A stretch of DNA of 64,000 nt from CAWBRT01 sp963791145. Its GTDB lineage: Bacteria > Acidobacteriota > Terriglobia > Terriglobales > Acidobacteriaceae. The stretch covers positions 186,001 through 250,000 of the forward strand of contig CAWBRT010000017.1 in NCBI GenBank assembly GCA_963791145.1. The letters are read 5' to 3'. The position numbers were made by a program, and so were the translations under genes. The notes under the pieces were generated by a model. The model did no database searches, was not told the DNA's origin, and saw only the letters and a list, made by a program, of their open reading frames with translations. Shown here one piece after another: positions 8,020-17,537 of this stretch (within the stretch, counting starts at the first letter, position 1; every line of letters begins with the position of its first letter).

Positions 8020-9786
8020 TCAGCGAAGCGCCGCAACTTCGTCAACGGCGCACGCCTGGTCCGAGCATGAATTAGTACTCTCACTTATTATCAACATTCC
8101 AGCGCCGGATAGGGGGTTCGAGTTGGCGCGCAGACCTGCTTTCTCCAGCAGGGCGGAAACCCGTTCGACTGACCACTCGGCATTGTTGCCGTTGGTGACG
8201 CGGCGCGCCAGCCTGGCCAGCGCCACTTCGGGCGCAACGCTGGCGCCGACGGAAAGCAGGTCATCCTGCACCATCAGCACCCCGCCGGGCTTAAGCTGGC
8301 AGGCGGCGCGGCAGAGGATATCCTCGCACTCCTCGCGCGTGGCCGATCCCAGCAGTCCGGAGATGATTACGGCGTCGAACTTCGATTTGGGCAGCGGCTC
8401 GCCCAGCGCGGGGTTGACGCCGGTGAGGCGCACGCGCGGCCAGCGCGCGGCGATCAACTCGGCATAGGCGCCCGCTCCCCAGCCGGCCAGCAGGACGCTT
8501 TCGCGCCCACTCAGATCGACGCGATCGAGCACGGCAGGAGCCGCATAACGGGCCAGCGCCTCGCAGGCGTGATAGTGCAGCGCGGCGTGGTCGGGACGCC
8601 GGGTCTTCTGCCCGGTGGTAGCAAAACGATCCAGGGCGGTCGAGTCGCAGCTCTCTCCCACCTCGTACATCAGCGCCGGAACCAGCGACTGGGGCGAGTT
8701 CCGCCGCAGATAGAGCGAGGCCAGCTCCAGATTGCGATAGCCGTCCGGACGCGCCTCGATCAGTCCCAAAGCCACCAGCGTTTGCAGCACTTCGTTCAGC
8801 GCTTCCGGAGTGGCATGGATCTGGGTGGCCAGGCTGCAGACAGTCTTGGGATGCTCCAGCGCTTCGAAGATGCCGGCGGAGATGGCCCAGCCGAGCACTT
8901 GGCTGCCGACTCCGGCAGTGGCCAGGCGGAACAGTTCGTGCGGCGAGGGACCGGGACGAAAGCGCTCGTCGAAGGCGCCGTAGCGCTGCAAGTCGCGCCC
9001 GGCCTGCTTGAGTTTTTCGCGCATCTTCACCACGTCGCCGATCACCAGCGTGGCGGGAGCCTTCACCCCCTGCAGCTTGGCCTCTTCGGCAATCGTCTGC
9101 AGAGTGGCGGTCACGACCTGCTCATCGTGCCAGTAGGCCATCTGGATCATGGCCGCGGGCGTCTGCGGATCGCGTCCGCAGGCAATCAGCCTGGCGGCGA
9201 TCTGCTCGACAGCGTGCACTCCCATCAGAAATACGAGCGTCGGAATCTTGCTGAGGGCGGCGAAATCCACGTCGCCACCGGGGTCCCCAAGAGACGCCGC
9301 TTTTGCGTCTGTTGGGGTGCGATCGCCGCCGTCGCGGCAAAAATGGCCGGTAACGATCGCCACCGCTGAAGAGGATTCACGGTGGGTTACCGGAATGCCC
9401 GCGCTGAGCGGAGCAGAGAGGGCGGAGGTGATACCGGGAATGACGTCGAAGCTGATGCCATGCCCGGCCAGATACTCAGCCTCTTCGCCGCCGCGCCCGA
9501 ACAGAAAAGGATCGCCGCCCTTGAGGCGGACCACCATCTTGCCTTCGCGCGCCTTGTGTACCAGCAGCTCATTGACTTCGTCCTGGCGCGAGTCGTGGCG
9601 GCCCACGGGCTTGCCCATGTAAATGCGCTCGGCGGTGGGCTTGGCCAGGGCCAGCACATCTTCCTGAATCAGCCGATCGTAAACGAGCACGTCGGCGGTC
9701 TGAATCAGGTTGGCCGCTTTGATTGTCAGCAGTTCCGGATGCCCGGGACCGGCTCCTACGAGATAAACTTTGCCGCTATTCCCCAT
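8020..9786 (-). CDS. uroporphyrinogen-III C-methyltransferase (CobA/SUMT) fused to an O-methyltransferase-like domain
   Basis: 588 aa. Residues 1-265 are a SUMT: VGAGPGHPELLT at 10, RLKGGDPFLFGRGGEE at 88, PGITSA at 117, GIPVTH at 130. SUMT converts uroporphyrinogen III to precorrin-2, the siroheme precursor needed by DsrAB. Residues 275-588 resemble SAM-dependent O-methyltransferases with an N-terminal winged-helix dimerisation domain (AGIFEALEHPKTVCSLA, then a Rossmann part with LLAGWGAG and LKPGGVLMVQDDL). This fusion is not the common CysG or CobA-HemD layout. A palindromic repeat is inserted in frame at about residues 149-171, between TGH and DVDFAAL, where the family has a short loop. 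The gene precedes dsrD by 17 bp. Confidence 0.85.
   Translation of the reverse strand: MGNSGKVYLVGAGPGHPELLTIKAANLIQTADVLVYDRLIQEDVLALAKPTAERIYMGKPVGRHDSRQDEVNELLVHKAREGKMVVRLKGGDPFLFGRGGEEAEYLAGHGISFDVIPGITSALSAPLSAGIPVTHRESSSAVAIVTGHFCRDGGDRTPTDAKAASLGDPGGDVDFAALSKIPTLVFLMGVHAVEQIAARLIACGRDPQTPAAMIQMAYWHDEQVVTATLQTIAEEAKLQGVKAPATLVIGDVVKMREKLKQAGRDLQRYGAFDERFRPGPSPHELFRLATAGVGSQVLGWAISAGIFEALEHPKTVCSLATQIHATPEALNEVLQTLVALGLIEARPDGYRNLELASLYLRRNSPQSLVPALMYEVGESCDSTALDRFATTGQKTRRPDHAALHYHACEALARYAAPAVLDRVDLSGRESVLLAGWGAGAYAELIAARWPRVRLTGVNPALGEPLPKSKFDAVIISGLLGSATREECEDILCRAACQLKPGGVLMVQDDLLSVGASVAPEVALARLARRVTNGNNAEWSVERVSALLEKAGLRANSNPLSGAGMLIISESTNSCSDQACAVDEVAALR
9276..9319 (-). repeat. 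palindromic repeat, CCACCCCAGC/GGGGACCCCG family (family 1), in-frame inside cobA
   Basis: On the minus strand the stretch reads CACCCCAACAGACGC, a short loop, then GCGTCTCTTGGGGACCCCGG. It has the same layout as six intergenic copies (12.8, 28.4, 29.3, 39.6, 44.3 and 47.0 kb). It encodes RTPTDAKAASLGDPGG without breaking the frame. Confidence 0.75.
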
Positions 9787-9964
9787 TACACAACACCAAC
9801 CTACTCAGCGGATACAACGCCGGCATTACCGCGGGGCGGCCGGGGCGGACGCGAATGGCGCGGCCCCGGCGTGCCCCACGTTATTTCTTCGGACCAGTGA
9901 AAGCCGCACTCAACGCGGCTGAGTGTGGGTGTCGCGGGAGCTGCCCCGCGACGCCCGCAGAGGA
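9787..9964. repeat. GC-rich hairpins between the 55-aa peptide gene and cobA
   Basis: Two strong stems are visible: one built from CCGCGGGGCGGCC and GGCCCCGGCGTGCCCC, and one GTCGCGGG ... CCCGCGAC at about 9932-9953. Neither is followed by a T run, so they look like repeat elements more than intrinsic terminators. Confidence 0.45.
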
Positions 9965-10132
9965 TCAGTGGAACATCGAGCTGACCCACACCAGGATTAC
10001 GAGCAGCGCGATCCCGCTGAAGAAGGTGTACCAGATCAGCTTGCTTTCTACGCTGTCAATTGGTTCGCATTCCATTTTGCGAATCTCTTCGGCGATTCGC
10101 GGCTGCTGCGGAGCTTTTGTCGGAGTTGCCAT
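9965..10132 (-). CDS. 55-residue single-span membrane peptide downstream of yeiH
   Basis: ATG 10130-10132 on the minus strand opens a 55-codon frame to a TGA at 9965. The translation starts MATPTKAPQQPRIAEEIR, has a basic/acidic cytoplasmic stretch, and ends in one hydrophobic helix (LIWYTFFSGIALLVILVWVS) before SMFH. A GAGGTGA ribosome-binding site overlaps the yeiH stop codon 8 bp upstream, so it is translationally linked to the exporter. The layout suggests a small partner subunit of the YeiH-type transporter. I know no named family. Confidence 0.65.
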   Translation of the reverse strand: MATPTKAPQQPRIAEEIRKMECEPIDSVESKLIWYTFFSGIALLVILVWVSSMFH

Positions 10133-10140
10133 AGATCACC

Positions 10141-11649
10141 TCACTTTACCAACGGCGGCATCATTCCATGGAAGAAGATCCACGAAATGCCCAGCCCAAC
10201 CCAAATGATGTAACCGAACAAGCAAGCCACATAAACCGCGGCCAACTTGCCAATGCCCTCTTCCCACAGCTTGCGGAAGTTGGAAACAACTCCGATGCTG
10301 AAGAAGGTCATGACAAAGAAGATTCCGCGGAAGATGTTCGCCTGTCCCATTGCGGCCTTCATCTTGCCAACTGTCTCAGGCGCAGCCCAGCCGACGAGCA
10401 GCACCAGAAGGAAGGTGGCCACGTAACCCAGAACGAACTTCGGGAAACGCTTCCAGATCTCGATGGCTCGTACCTTGCCGCCTTCTTTACGCTCGAACTT
10501 GGCTGACCATACCCAAGCCAGCACGAATGCCCACACGCCGATCATGATGTCGATGAACACCTTGACGGTGGCGGCAGTGCTCATGATCCAGCCCGGCTGG
10601 TAGTTCAATCCCAGCATCCCGGAAGCCTTGGCCCTGATAAGGGCATCGGCCACCGCGCCGCTGGCCACAGCCGCTCCATCGGTTTTCACCGCCAGAGCCA
10701 TCCAGGCGCCAGCCACCAGAGGCTGGTGATAGAGGAAGTGCTGAGCCACGAAGGGAAGGAACAGCAGCTCGATCACCGAGAAGATCACCACCAGTGACGA
10801 AACCATGACCGGAACCACAGGCCGGGCACGGATGGCGCCGCCGGTAGCAATGGCAGCGGAGACGCCGCAGATGGAAATACCGGAAGCCAGAGGCGCGGCC
10901 CATTCGCGGCTGAAGCCGAACCACTTGCGCGCCACGTAATAGACAATGGGCCAGAAGACCAGGTAGGCAATGATGATGGAGCAAAGCCCCTGGAACAGCA
11001 TCGTGCCCGCCAGCGCTTTCTGGCTCAGAGCGGTGATGCCGAGGAATCCGCCGAGGATCACGATGGCCGTCTTGATGTACAGCTCGGGACGAATGGCTTC
11101 CTTGATGCTGGCTGCCACGCCCGGCATGAAGTTGCCGATGACGAGGCCGGCCAGCAGGGCGACGATGAACCCGGATTCATTCGTCAGGTTGAGCGACCAG
11201 TCGAGATGGAAGGCAGCCCGCTGATTCGGGGTGGCCGCGATATAGGCCCAGCTGCCCACGATCCAGCAGGCGTAGCTGAGGCCGAAGACCACGGTGAATC
11301 CGGCGGCAAACTTCTTGATATTCGCTCCCAGACCCTTGGCGCCTACCAATAAAACAACAAGCATAAAAACGTAGGTTGCTACCAGGGAAAACAGGGCAGG
11401 CAAATTCGCGTAAGCCTTGGAAGCGGGTTTAAGAGCTTTTCCCAGATCCGTGTAAACCGATGTGGTGATTGCCCAGCCCAGCGAGTCGACGCTGAACAGG
11501 AGCGTGAGTGAAAGTGCAAACACCAGCAGGCCAATGCACACCGCCAGCCAGTCTTCGGTAAGCCGCGGCGCCGAGGCACTCGGTGGAGCGGCTGCCGTTT
11601 GCGCCGGAGGTGCGGATTTAACTACTGTATCCGCCGTATCAATAGCCAT
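10141..11649 (-). CDS. YeiH-family putative sulfate/sulfite exporter
   Basis: 502 aa polytopic membrane protein with at least ten hydrophobic segments. CGVSAAIATGGAIRARP matches the conserved CG-(S/V)-(S/A)-A-I-A signature of the YeiH (PF03601) family, annotated as conserved hypothetical sulfate exporters; KTDGAAVASGAVADALIRA and MSTAATVKVFIDIMIG also fit. It is longer than the usual 340 aa, with an Ala/Pro-rich cytoplasmic start of about 30 residues and a large insertion after the first helices. It starts 21 bp after dsrP and is followed by the 55-aa peptide gene. In this operon it is well placed to move sulfite or sulfate. Confidence 0.85.
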   Translation of the reverse strand: MAIDTADTVVKSAPPAQTAAAPPSASAPRLTEDWLAVCIGLLVFALSLTLLFSVDSLGWAITTSVYTDLGKALKPASKAYANLPALFSLVATYVFMLVVLLVGAKGLGANIKKFAAGFTVVFGLSYACWIVGSWAYIAATPNQRAAFHLDWSLNLTNESGFIVALLAGLVIGNFMPGVAASIKEAIRPELYIKTAIVILGGFLGITALSQKALAGTMLFQGLCSIIIAYLVFWPIVYYVARKWFGFSREWAAPLASGISICGVSAAIATGGAIRARPVVPVMVSSLVVIFSVIELLFLPFVAQHFLYHQPLVAGAWMALAVKTDGAAVASGAVADALIRAKASGMLGLNYQPGWIMSTAATVKVFIDIMIGVWAFVLAWVWSAKFERKEGGKVRAIEIWKRFPKFVLGYVATFLLVLLVGWAAPETVGKMKAAMGQANIFRGIFFVMTFFSIGVVSNFRKLWEEGIGKLAAVYVACLFGYIIWVGLGISWIFFHGMMPPLVK

Positions 11650-11670
11650 GATTCACCTCTTCAAAAAAAC

Positions 11671-12822
11671 CTATGAGATTGAACGAATTGCCACCGCAAT
11701 CTTGTAGAACACGGTGATCATTAACGTGCCGACGGACCAGATGCCGATCACAATCCCCAATTCCGGCATCGTGGGCTGATAATTGGTTACGGTTCCGAGC
11801 GGGGACGGGACCAACCCTCCCACAATCAATCCCAAGCCCTTCTCAATCCAGAGCGATAGAAAGACACAGACACAGGAAGCTACCAGCACAGCCGGGCGCG
11901 CGCGCAGGCGCCTGGTGTACAGCATCACCAGCGCGGCGATCATCATCAGGGCCGAGAGCCACATCCAGGGCGCCAGGCCGCCATGGCCATCCAGACCGAC
12001 GAAGAGAAACTCGAAGTTCTCGCGATGCTCCGGTATGCCGCTGTAAAAGGCGGTAAACAGCTCCATCAGCACCAGAAAAACGCTGATGGTGGCGGCGTAG
12101 GTCATAATGGTGGTCAGTTTGGCGATCGGCGCCTCTCCCGGATCGTACCCGGTAGTACGCCGCAACAGCAGGATCAGCAGGATCAGCAGCGCCGGGCCCG
12201 AGGCAAACGCCGAGGCCAGGAATCGCGGCGCCATCACCGCGGTCATCCAGAAGGGACGCGCCGCCAGGCCGCTGTACAGAAACGCGGTGACGGTGTGAAT
12301 GCTGACCGCCCAGGGGATGGAAATATAGATCAGCGGCTTGACCCAATGCGGCACGGCCACGCCCTTCTTCTCCGAACTGAGGGTCATGAAGGCGATCACC
12401 GCGTTCAGCAGCAGGTAGCCGTTGAGCGAGACCATGTCCCAGAACATGATCGATTGGGGCGACGGATGCAATAGCACATTCAATACGCGGGCGGGCTGTC
12501 CCATGTCGACGAAGATGAACAGCATGCACATGGTCACGGCGGCCACCGCCAGCAGCTCGCCGAGGATGGTGATCTTGCCGAACTGCTTGTAGTCGTGCAG
12601 GTAGTAGGGCAGCACCACCATCACCGCCGAGGCCGCCACGCCGACAAAGAAGGTGAACTGGGCGATGTAGAGTCCCCAGGTTACGTCGCGGCTCAGTCCG
12701 GTGAGGCCCAGGCCGTAGCTCAACTGGCGCAGATAGAAGACACCGCCGATGGCGATGAGCACGAGCAGCGCCGATACCCAGAGCCAGTACCTGCGGCTTC
12801 CGACCAGTGCTTTTTCGATCAT
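11671..12822 (-). CDS. dsrP: DsrP, NrfD-type quinone-interacting membrane subunit of DsrMKJOP
   Basis: 383 aa, about ten transmembrane helices, NrfD/PsrC family. The N-terminus (SRRYWLWVSALLVLIAIGG) and VTWGLYIAQFTFFVGVAASA match DsrP. It anchors DsrO in the membrane and exchanges electrons with the quinone pool. It follows dsrO after 55 bp that hold a palindromic repeat and precedes yeiH by 21 bp. Confidence 0.93.
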   Translation of the reverse strand: MIEKALVGSRRYWLWVSALLVLIAIGGVFYLRQLSYGLGLTGLSRDVTWGLYIAQFTFFVGVAASAVMVVLPYYLHDYKQFGKITILGELLAVAAVTMCMLFIFVDMGQPARVLNVLLHPSPQSIMFWDMVSLNGYLLLNAVIAFMTLSSEKKGVAVPHWVKPLIYISIPWAVSIHTVTAFLYSGLAARPFWMTAVMAPRFLASAFASGPALLILLILLLRRTTGYDPGEAPIAKLTTIMTYAATISVFLVLMELFTAFYSGIPEHRENFEFLFVGLDGHGGLAPWMWLSALMMIAALVMLYTRRLRARPAVLVASCVCVFLSLWIEKGLGLIVGGLVPSPLGTVTNYQPTMPELGIVIGIWSVGTLMITVFYKIAVAIRSIS

Positions 12823-12837
12823 CAGCGCCTCACCTCA

Positions 12838-12876
12838 CCGGGGCCCCTGGCACGCAGCTTCTGCGTGCTGGGGTGG
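12838..12876 (-). repeat. family 1 palindromic repeat between dsrO and dsrP
   Basis: On the minus strand CCACCCCAGCACGCAG, then CTGCGTGCCAGGGGCCCCGG. It fills almost the whole dsrO-dsrP spacer and may shape the relative expression of the two genes. Confidence 0.7.
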
Positions 12877-12877
12877 A

Positions 12878-13633
12878 TCAAACCAGGTAGTAGATGGCCG
12901 GACCGGTGCCCAATTCCGGCAATCTTTGAATCGCGTAACGCGCGGTCAACACGCGCCGAATCTCCGAAGCGGCATCGTTCAGGTCGCCGAAGGTCATGGC
13001 CCGCTCGGCGCAGCCCACCACGCAGGCCGGCATCTCGCCTTTCGCCAGCCGCTCTTCGCAGAAGTTGCATTTCTCCACCACGCCCTTGGTGCGCGTGGGG
13101 AACTCGGTATTCACTTTCGCGACATGCGGCCGCGGCTCTTCGAAGTTGAAGCTGCGCGATCCGTACGGGCAGGCCGCCATGCAGTAGCGGCAGCCGATGC
13201 AGCGGTGCCAGTCCATCATCACGATCCCGTCTTCGCGCTTCCAGGTGGCTGCCGTGGGGCAGACGCGGGTGCAGGCCGGCGTGGTGCAGTGGTTACAAAG
13301 CAGGGCCACAGGATGCGCGGTCAGCGACGGGTTCACCAGTTGCGACTGCTGCCGGAAGACGGTTTGGTACTTCTCTTTCCAGATCCACTTCACCTCGTGC
13401 GCTTTTTCGGGAATGCTGGGGACGTTGTGCGCGGCATTGCAGGCGGCGATGCACTTGTCGCAGCCCTCGCCCCAGCGGCACTTCTGGAAATCGATAGCCA
13501 TCGCCCAGCGCTTGCCGCGATCGCCCGCCGCGGGCTGCTTTACTGCCTCTGAGCCTGAAACCAGCTTCACGCCCGCCGCTCCACCCAGCGCGGCTACTGC
13601 CATAGCGATGAATTCCTTGCGCGTCAGCTTCAT
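12878..13633 (-). CDS. dsrO: DsrO, periplasmic ferredoxin-like iron-sulfur subunit
   Basis: 251 aa from ATG 13633, overlapping the dsrJ stop as ATGA. The N-terminus MKLTRKEFIAMAVAALGGAA looks like a Tat-type signal with a degenerate twin-arginine motif. Four [4Fe-4S] motif blocks follow: CRWGEGCDKCIAAC, CNHCTTPACTRVC, CIGCRYCMAAC, and CNFCEE with ACVVGC. This is the DsrO/NrfC family; DsrO connects the cytochrome DsrJ with the membrane protein DsrP. Confidence 0.93.
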   Translation of the reverse strand: MKLTRKEFIAMAVAALGGAAGVKLVSGSEAVKQPAAGDRGKRWAMAIDFQKCRWGEGCDKCIAACNAAHNVPSIPEKAHEVKWIWKEKYQTVFRQQSQLVNPSLTAHPVALLCNHCTTPACTRVCPTAATWKREDGIVMMDWHRCIGCRYCMAACPYGSRSFNFEEPRPHVAKVNTEFPTRTKGVVEKCNFCEERLAKGEMPACVVGCAERAMTFGDLNDAASEIRRVLTARYAIQRLPELGTGPAIYYLV

Positions 13634-14068
13634 GGCAACCTCCCCGCGGGGGCGGCCGCGGAAACGGTAGTCTGATCTGCCGGAAGGTAGGCGATTGTCA
13701 GCTTGATCTCGTTGTGGCATTGCCAGCACGACGGCGCCGAAACTCCGGAGTAGTTATGGCAGCGGTCGCAGAAATCGCTGCGCGAGTGGCACTCTCCCAG
13801 GCAGGTCCGTGTCAGGCTGGCATCGTAGCGTTTACCGTTAGGGGCGTACACCTGGCGCACGCCGTTGCGCACGGCGTTTTCGCGCCAGTCGATCAGCAAC
13901 TGCATGTGGTTGGCGCGCATGTACGGAATCGGCGCCACGCACTCTTTGGCATTCGCGGGAAGCTGCAACTTGGGCTGCGCCGCACGCGTGCCCACGGCCG
14001 CCGCCCGCCACATGGGGAAGGTGAAGAACAGCACAAACAGCGCCAGGCCGCCGAAGATCAAGATGCGC

Positions 14069-14076
<8 letters not shown>
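13630..14076 (-). CDS. dsrJ: DsrJ, membrane-anchored triheme cytochrome c
   Basis: 148 aa from ATG 14076, which overlaps the dsrK stop (ATGCGTGA). A single N-terminal helix (ILIFGGLALFVLFFTF) anchors it with the heme domain outside. Heme motifs: FCDRCH and SCWQCH are CxxCH; the third is CLGECH (Cx3CH). A further conserved cysteine in KECVAP could be the unusual Cys axial ligand known for DsrJ. It is part of DsrMKJOP on the periplasmic side. Confidence 0.9.
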
Positions 14077-15683
<1,607 letters not shown>

Positions 15684-15709
<26 letters not shown>

Positions 15710-16697
15710 CAGCGGCCTCCAGCGGGATATCCGCCGCCTTCATCTTGTCGCGGAACTCTTCTTCCCACTCCGCGTAGGTGTGCTTCTTTACCGGATAATT
15801 CCAGGGATTCACGTGGCGCACCCTGCGGCTGTTGTTCGCCAGGTTGCGCGTCGGACTCAGGAACACCCCGCCCATGTGCACCAGCTTGCTGAACGGGAAA
15901 TACGCCGCCAGCGTGCTGACCAGCAGCAGGTGCGCGAAGAACAGCGGGCCCACCGTCTGCGGCACGACCGGCGAAAACGTCACCAGTCCGAGCGCGAACT
16001 GCTTGAGGCCGCCACATCCACCTTGCCGAAGTGCCGCATCAGCAGGCCGCTGATGCCGGCTCCGAGCAGCAGAAACAAGGCAAAGTAATCGGTAAACAGC
16101 GAGATGTAGCGTACCGCGGGATCGCCGAAGCGCCGCCACAGCAGGTAAGCGAGAGCGGCGATAAAAGCGATATCGCTCAGGTAGAGCTCAGGCACGCCGA
16201 CCTGGAAAAAGCCGTCGACGCGCTGCAGCAGGAGCACCCATCCCGGAACCGGCTCGAGAAACAGCCGCAGGTGGCGCAGCAGGATGAGGAGCATCGACCA
16301 ATGAAAAGCGATGGCTGCCAGCCACAACAACTTGGCGTCGCCGAAGTAGGCGCGGTTCTCGGTGACATCGGTCCGCGTATTGCGGAACAGCGAACGGAAC
16401 AGCAGCACTTCCGCGCCCATGCGGGCTGCCGCTGCCGGGCCGCTGGCGGGATTTTCCAGCTTGGCGCTTGGAATCCACGCAAGCGATTTCTGCTGGCCGC
16501 AGGTGGTAGGGATGCGGAACGGCACCGGTGTCGCCGCCCAGCGCCACATACGCGGCACAGATTCCGGCGAGGAAGACGAAGCAGGCCACATAGGGAACGA
16601 GAACCCCCAGCGTCTCCCGCGTCCCGGCGGAAGCTCCCATGGCCGCGCCGGCCAGGGCCAGCGCGAGCACGATGGCGAAGGCAACGGCGGCCTTCAT
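15684..16697 (-). CDS. dsrM: DsrM, quinol-oxidising cytochrome b subunit (two frameshifts)
   Basis: The start MKAAVAFAIVLALALAG at 16697 overlaps the preceding gene by ATGA. After a shift near 16515 the frame reads FRIPTTCGQQKSLAWIPSAK, a stretch typical of DsrM, then NarI-type helices with conserved His (AIAFHWSMLLILLRHLRLFL). After a second shift near 16010 it continues LFFAHLLLVSTLAAYFPFSK and HMGGVFLSP to the TGA at 15684. Total is about 337 aa, normal for DsrM. It oxidises quinol with two b hemes and passes electrons to DsrK. Confidence 0.9.
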
Positions 16698-17146
16698 CTT
16701 TCGAACCTCATGCTTTGCCGGACACTGAGGGCGCGTTTGGCCTCATTGATGCGAATCAAGGCAAGGTCCTCGCGGCATTGCACGTAGCGGTCGAAAACCA
16801 TAAGCGCCAATTCGTCGATGCGGCGCTCCAGGTCGGGAAACTCATTTTCCGCCTGGTACTCGCGAACGATCTGGCGCAGGAAAAAAACGAAGCAGACGGC
16901 TTCGGCCGGCGTGCAGTCCTGCACTGCCCGCAAACGCACGATCTGCTCCACGGCATCGGCTGCGCGCGCGACATCCATTCCACCGGCGAGTTCCTGGACC
17001 AGAGTGGCCAGCGATTCGCGCACGGTGAAACCCACGGGATTGCGGAAGCGTTCGCCGCCCCGCGTAATTGTCCCGCGGGTGTGCTCCGGGTAGATCTCGA
17101 TCGTCTTCTGAAACCAGGCGTCAAGAATGGCTGTGCGCGCGTGCAT
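16694..17146 (-). CDS. RsbRD N-terminal-domain protein of the dsr operon
   Basis: 150 aa, mostly helical, with no enzyme motif. WFQKTIEIYPEHT, FRNPVGFTVRESLATLVQEL and FVFFLRQIVREYQAE resemble the RsbT co-antagonist RsbRD N-terminal domain found just ahead of dsrM in some sulfate reducers. Start ATG 17146 has GGAGGAATCG before it; the end overlaps dsrM by ATGA, so translation is coupled. The role is unknown; a sensing or assembly function for DsrMKJOP is a guess from position. Confidence 0.75.
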   Translation of the reverse strand: MHARTAILDAWFQKTIEIYPEHTRGTITRGGERFRNPVGFTVRESLATLVQELAGGMDVARAADAVEQIVRLRAVQDCTPAEAVCFVFFLRQIVREYQAENEFPDLERRIDELALMVFDRYVQCREDLALIRINEAKRALSVRQSMRFER

Positions 17147-17170
17147 CGATTCCTCCAGCAGGTGAAACGC

Positions 17171-17194
17171 CCCGGCCGTTCGACGGCGGCCGGG
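17171..17194 (-). terminator. GC hairpin after dsrC (possible attenuator or processing stem)
   Basis: CCCGGCCG pairs with CGGCCGGG over an 8-nt loop, starting 8 bp beyond the dsrC stop and ahead of the RsbRD-like gene. On the minus strand it is followed by CGTTTC only, so termination would be partial. Confidence 0.45.
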
Positions 17195-17201
17195 CTTCGA
17201 C

Positions 17202-17520
17202 TTAAACGCAGCCAGTAGGTTTAGGCAAACCCGCCAGCTTGCAGCCGCCCTTGGCCGGGCCGGAGGGAAAGAGCTGATAGATCTCGTTCAGCTTGAATCC
17301 GGTGTCCTTGCACACCTTGCGGACCATGGGAGCGATCCCGAACTGCAGGTAATAGTTGCGCAGCATGTTGATGACCTTCCAATGGTCCGGGAGTCAGCTC
17401 GGCGACCCCTTCGGTGGTGGCAAAGTCCTGCGCGACCGCTTCGTTCCAGATTTCCGGGTTTTGCAGGAAGCCGTCTTCATCTACGTCGTACGTGTGTCCA
17501 TTGACTTCGAATACAGGCAC
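17202..17520 (-). CDS. dsrC: DsrC, sulfur-carrier protein (one-base frameshift)
   Basis: GTG start at 17520 behind GAGGA gives MPVFEVNGHTYDVDEDGFL and EIWNEAVAQDFATTEGV. At ACTCCCGGACCAT one extra G breaks the frame; without it the protein continues TPDHWKVINMLRNYYLQFG ... GPAKGGCKLAGLPKPTGCV and ends at TAA 17202, about 105 aa. Both C-terminal redox cysteines are present with ten residues between them (C-x10-C), as in true DsrC and unlike TusE relatives that lack one. DsrC binds DsrAB, takes sulfur as a trisulfide between these cysteines and delivers it to DsrK. Confidence 0.92.
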
Positions 17521-17537
17521 TGTTCCATCCTCACTTT

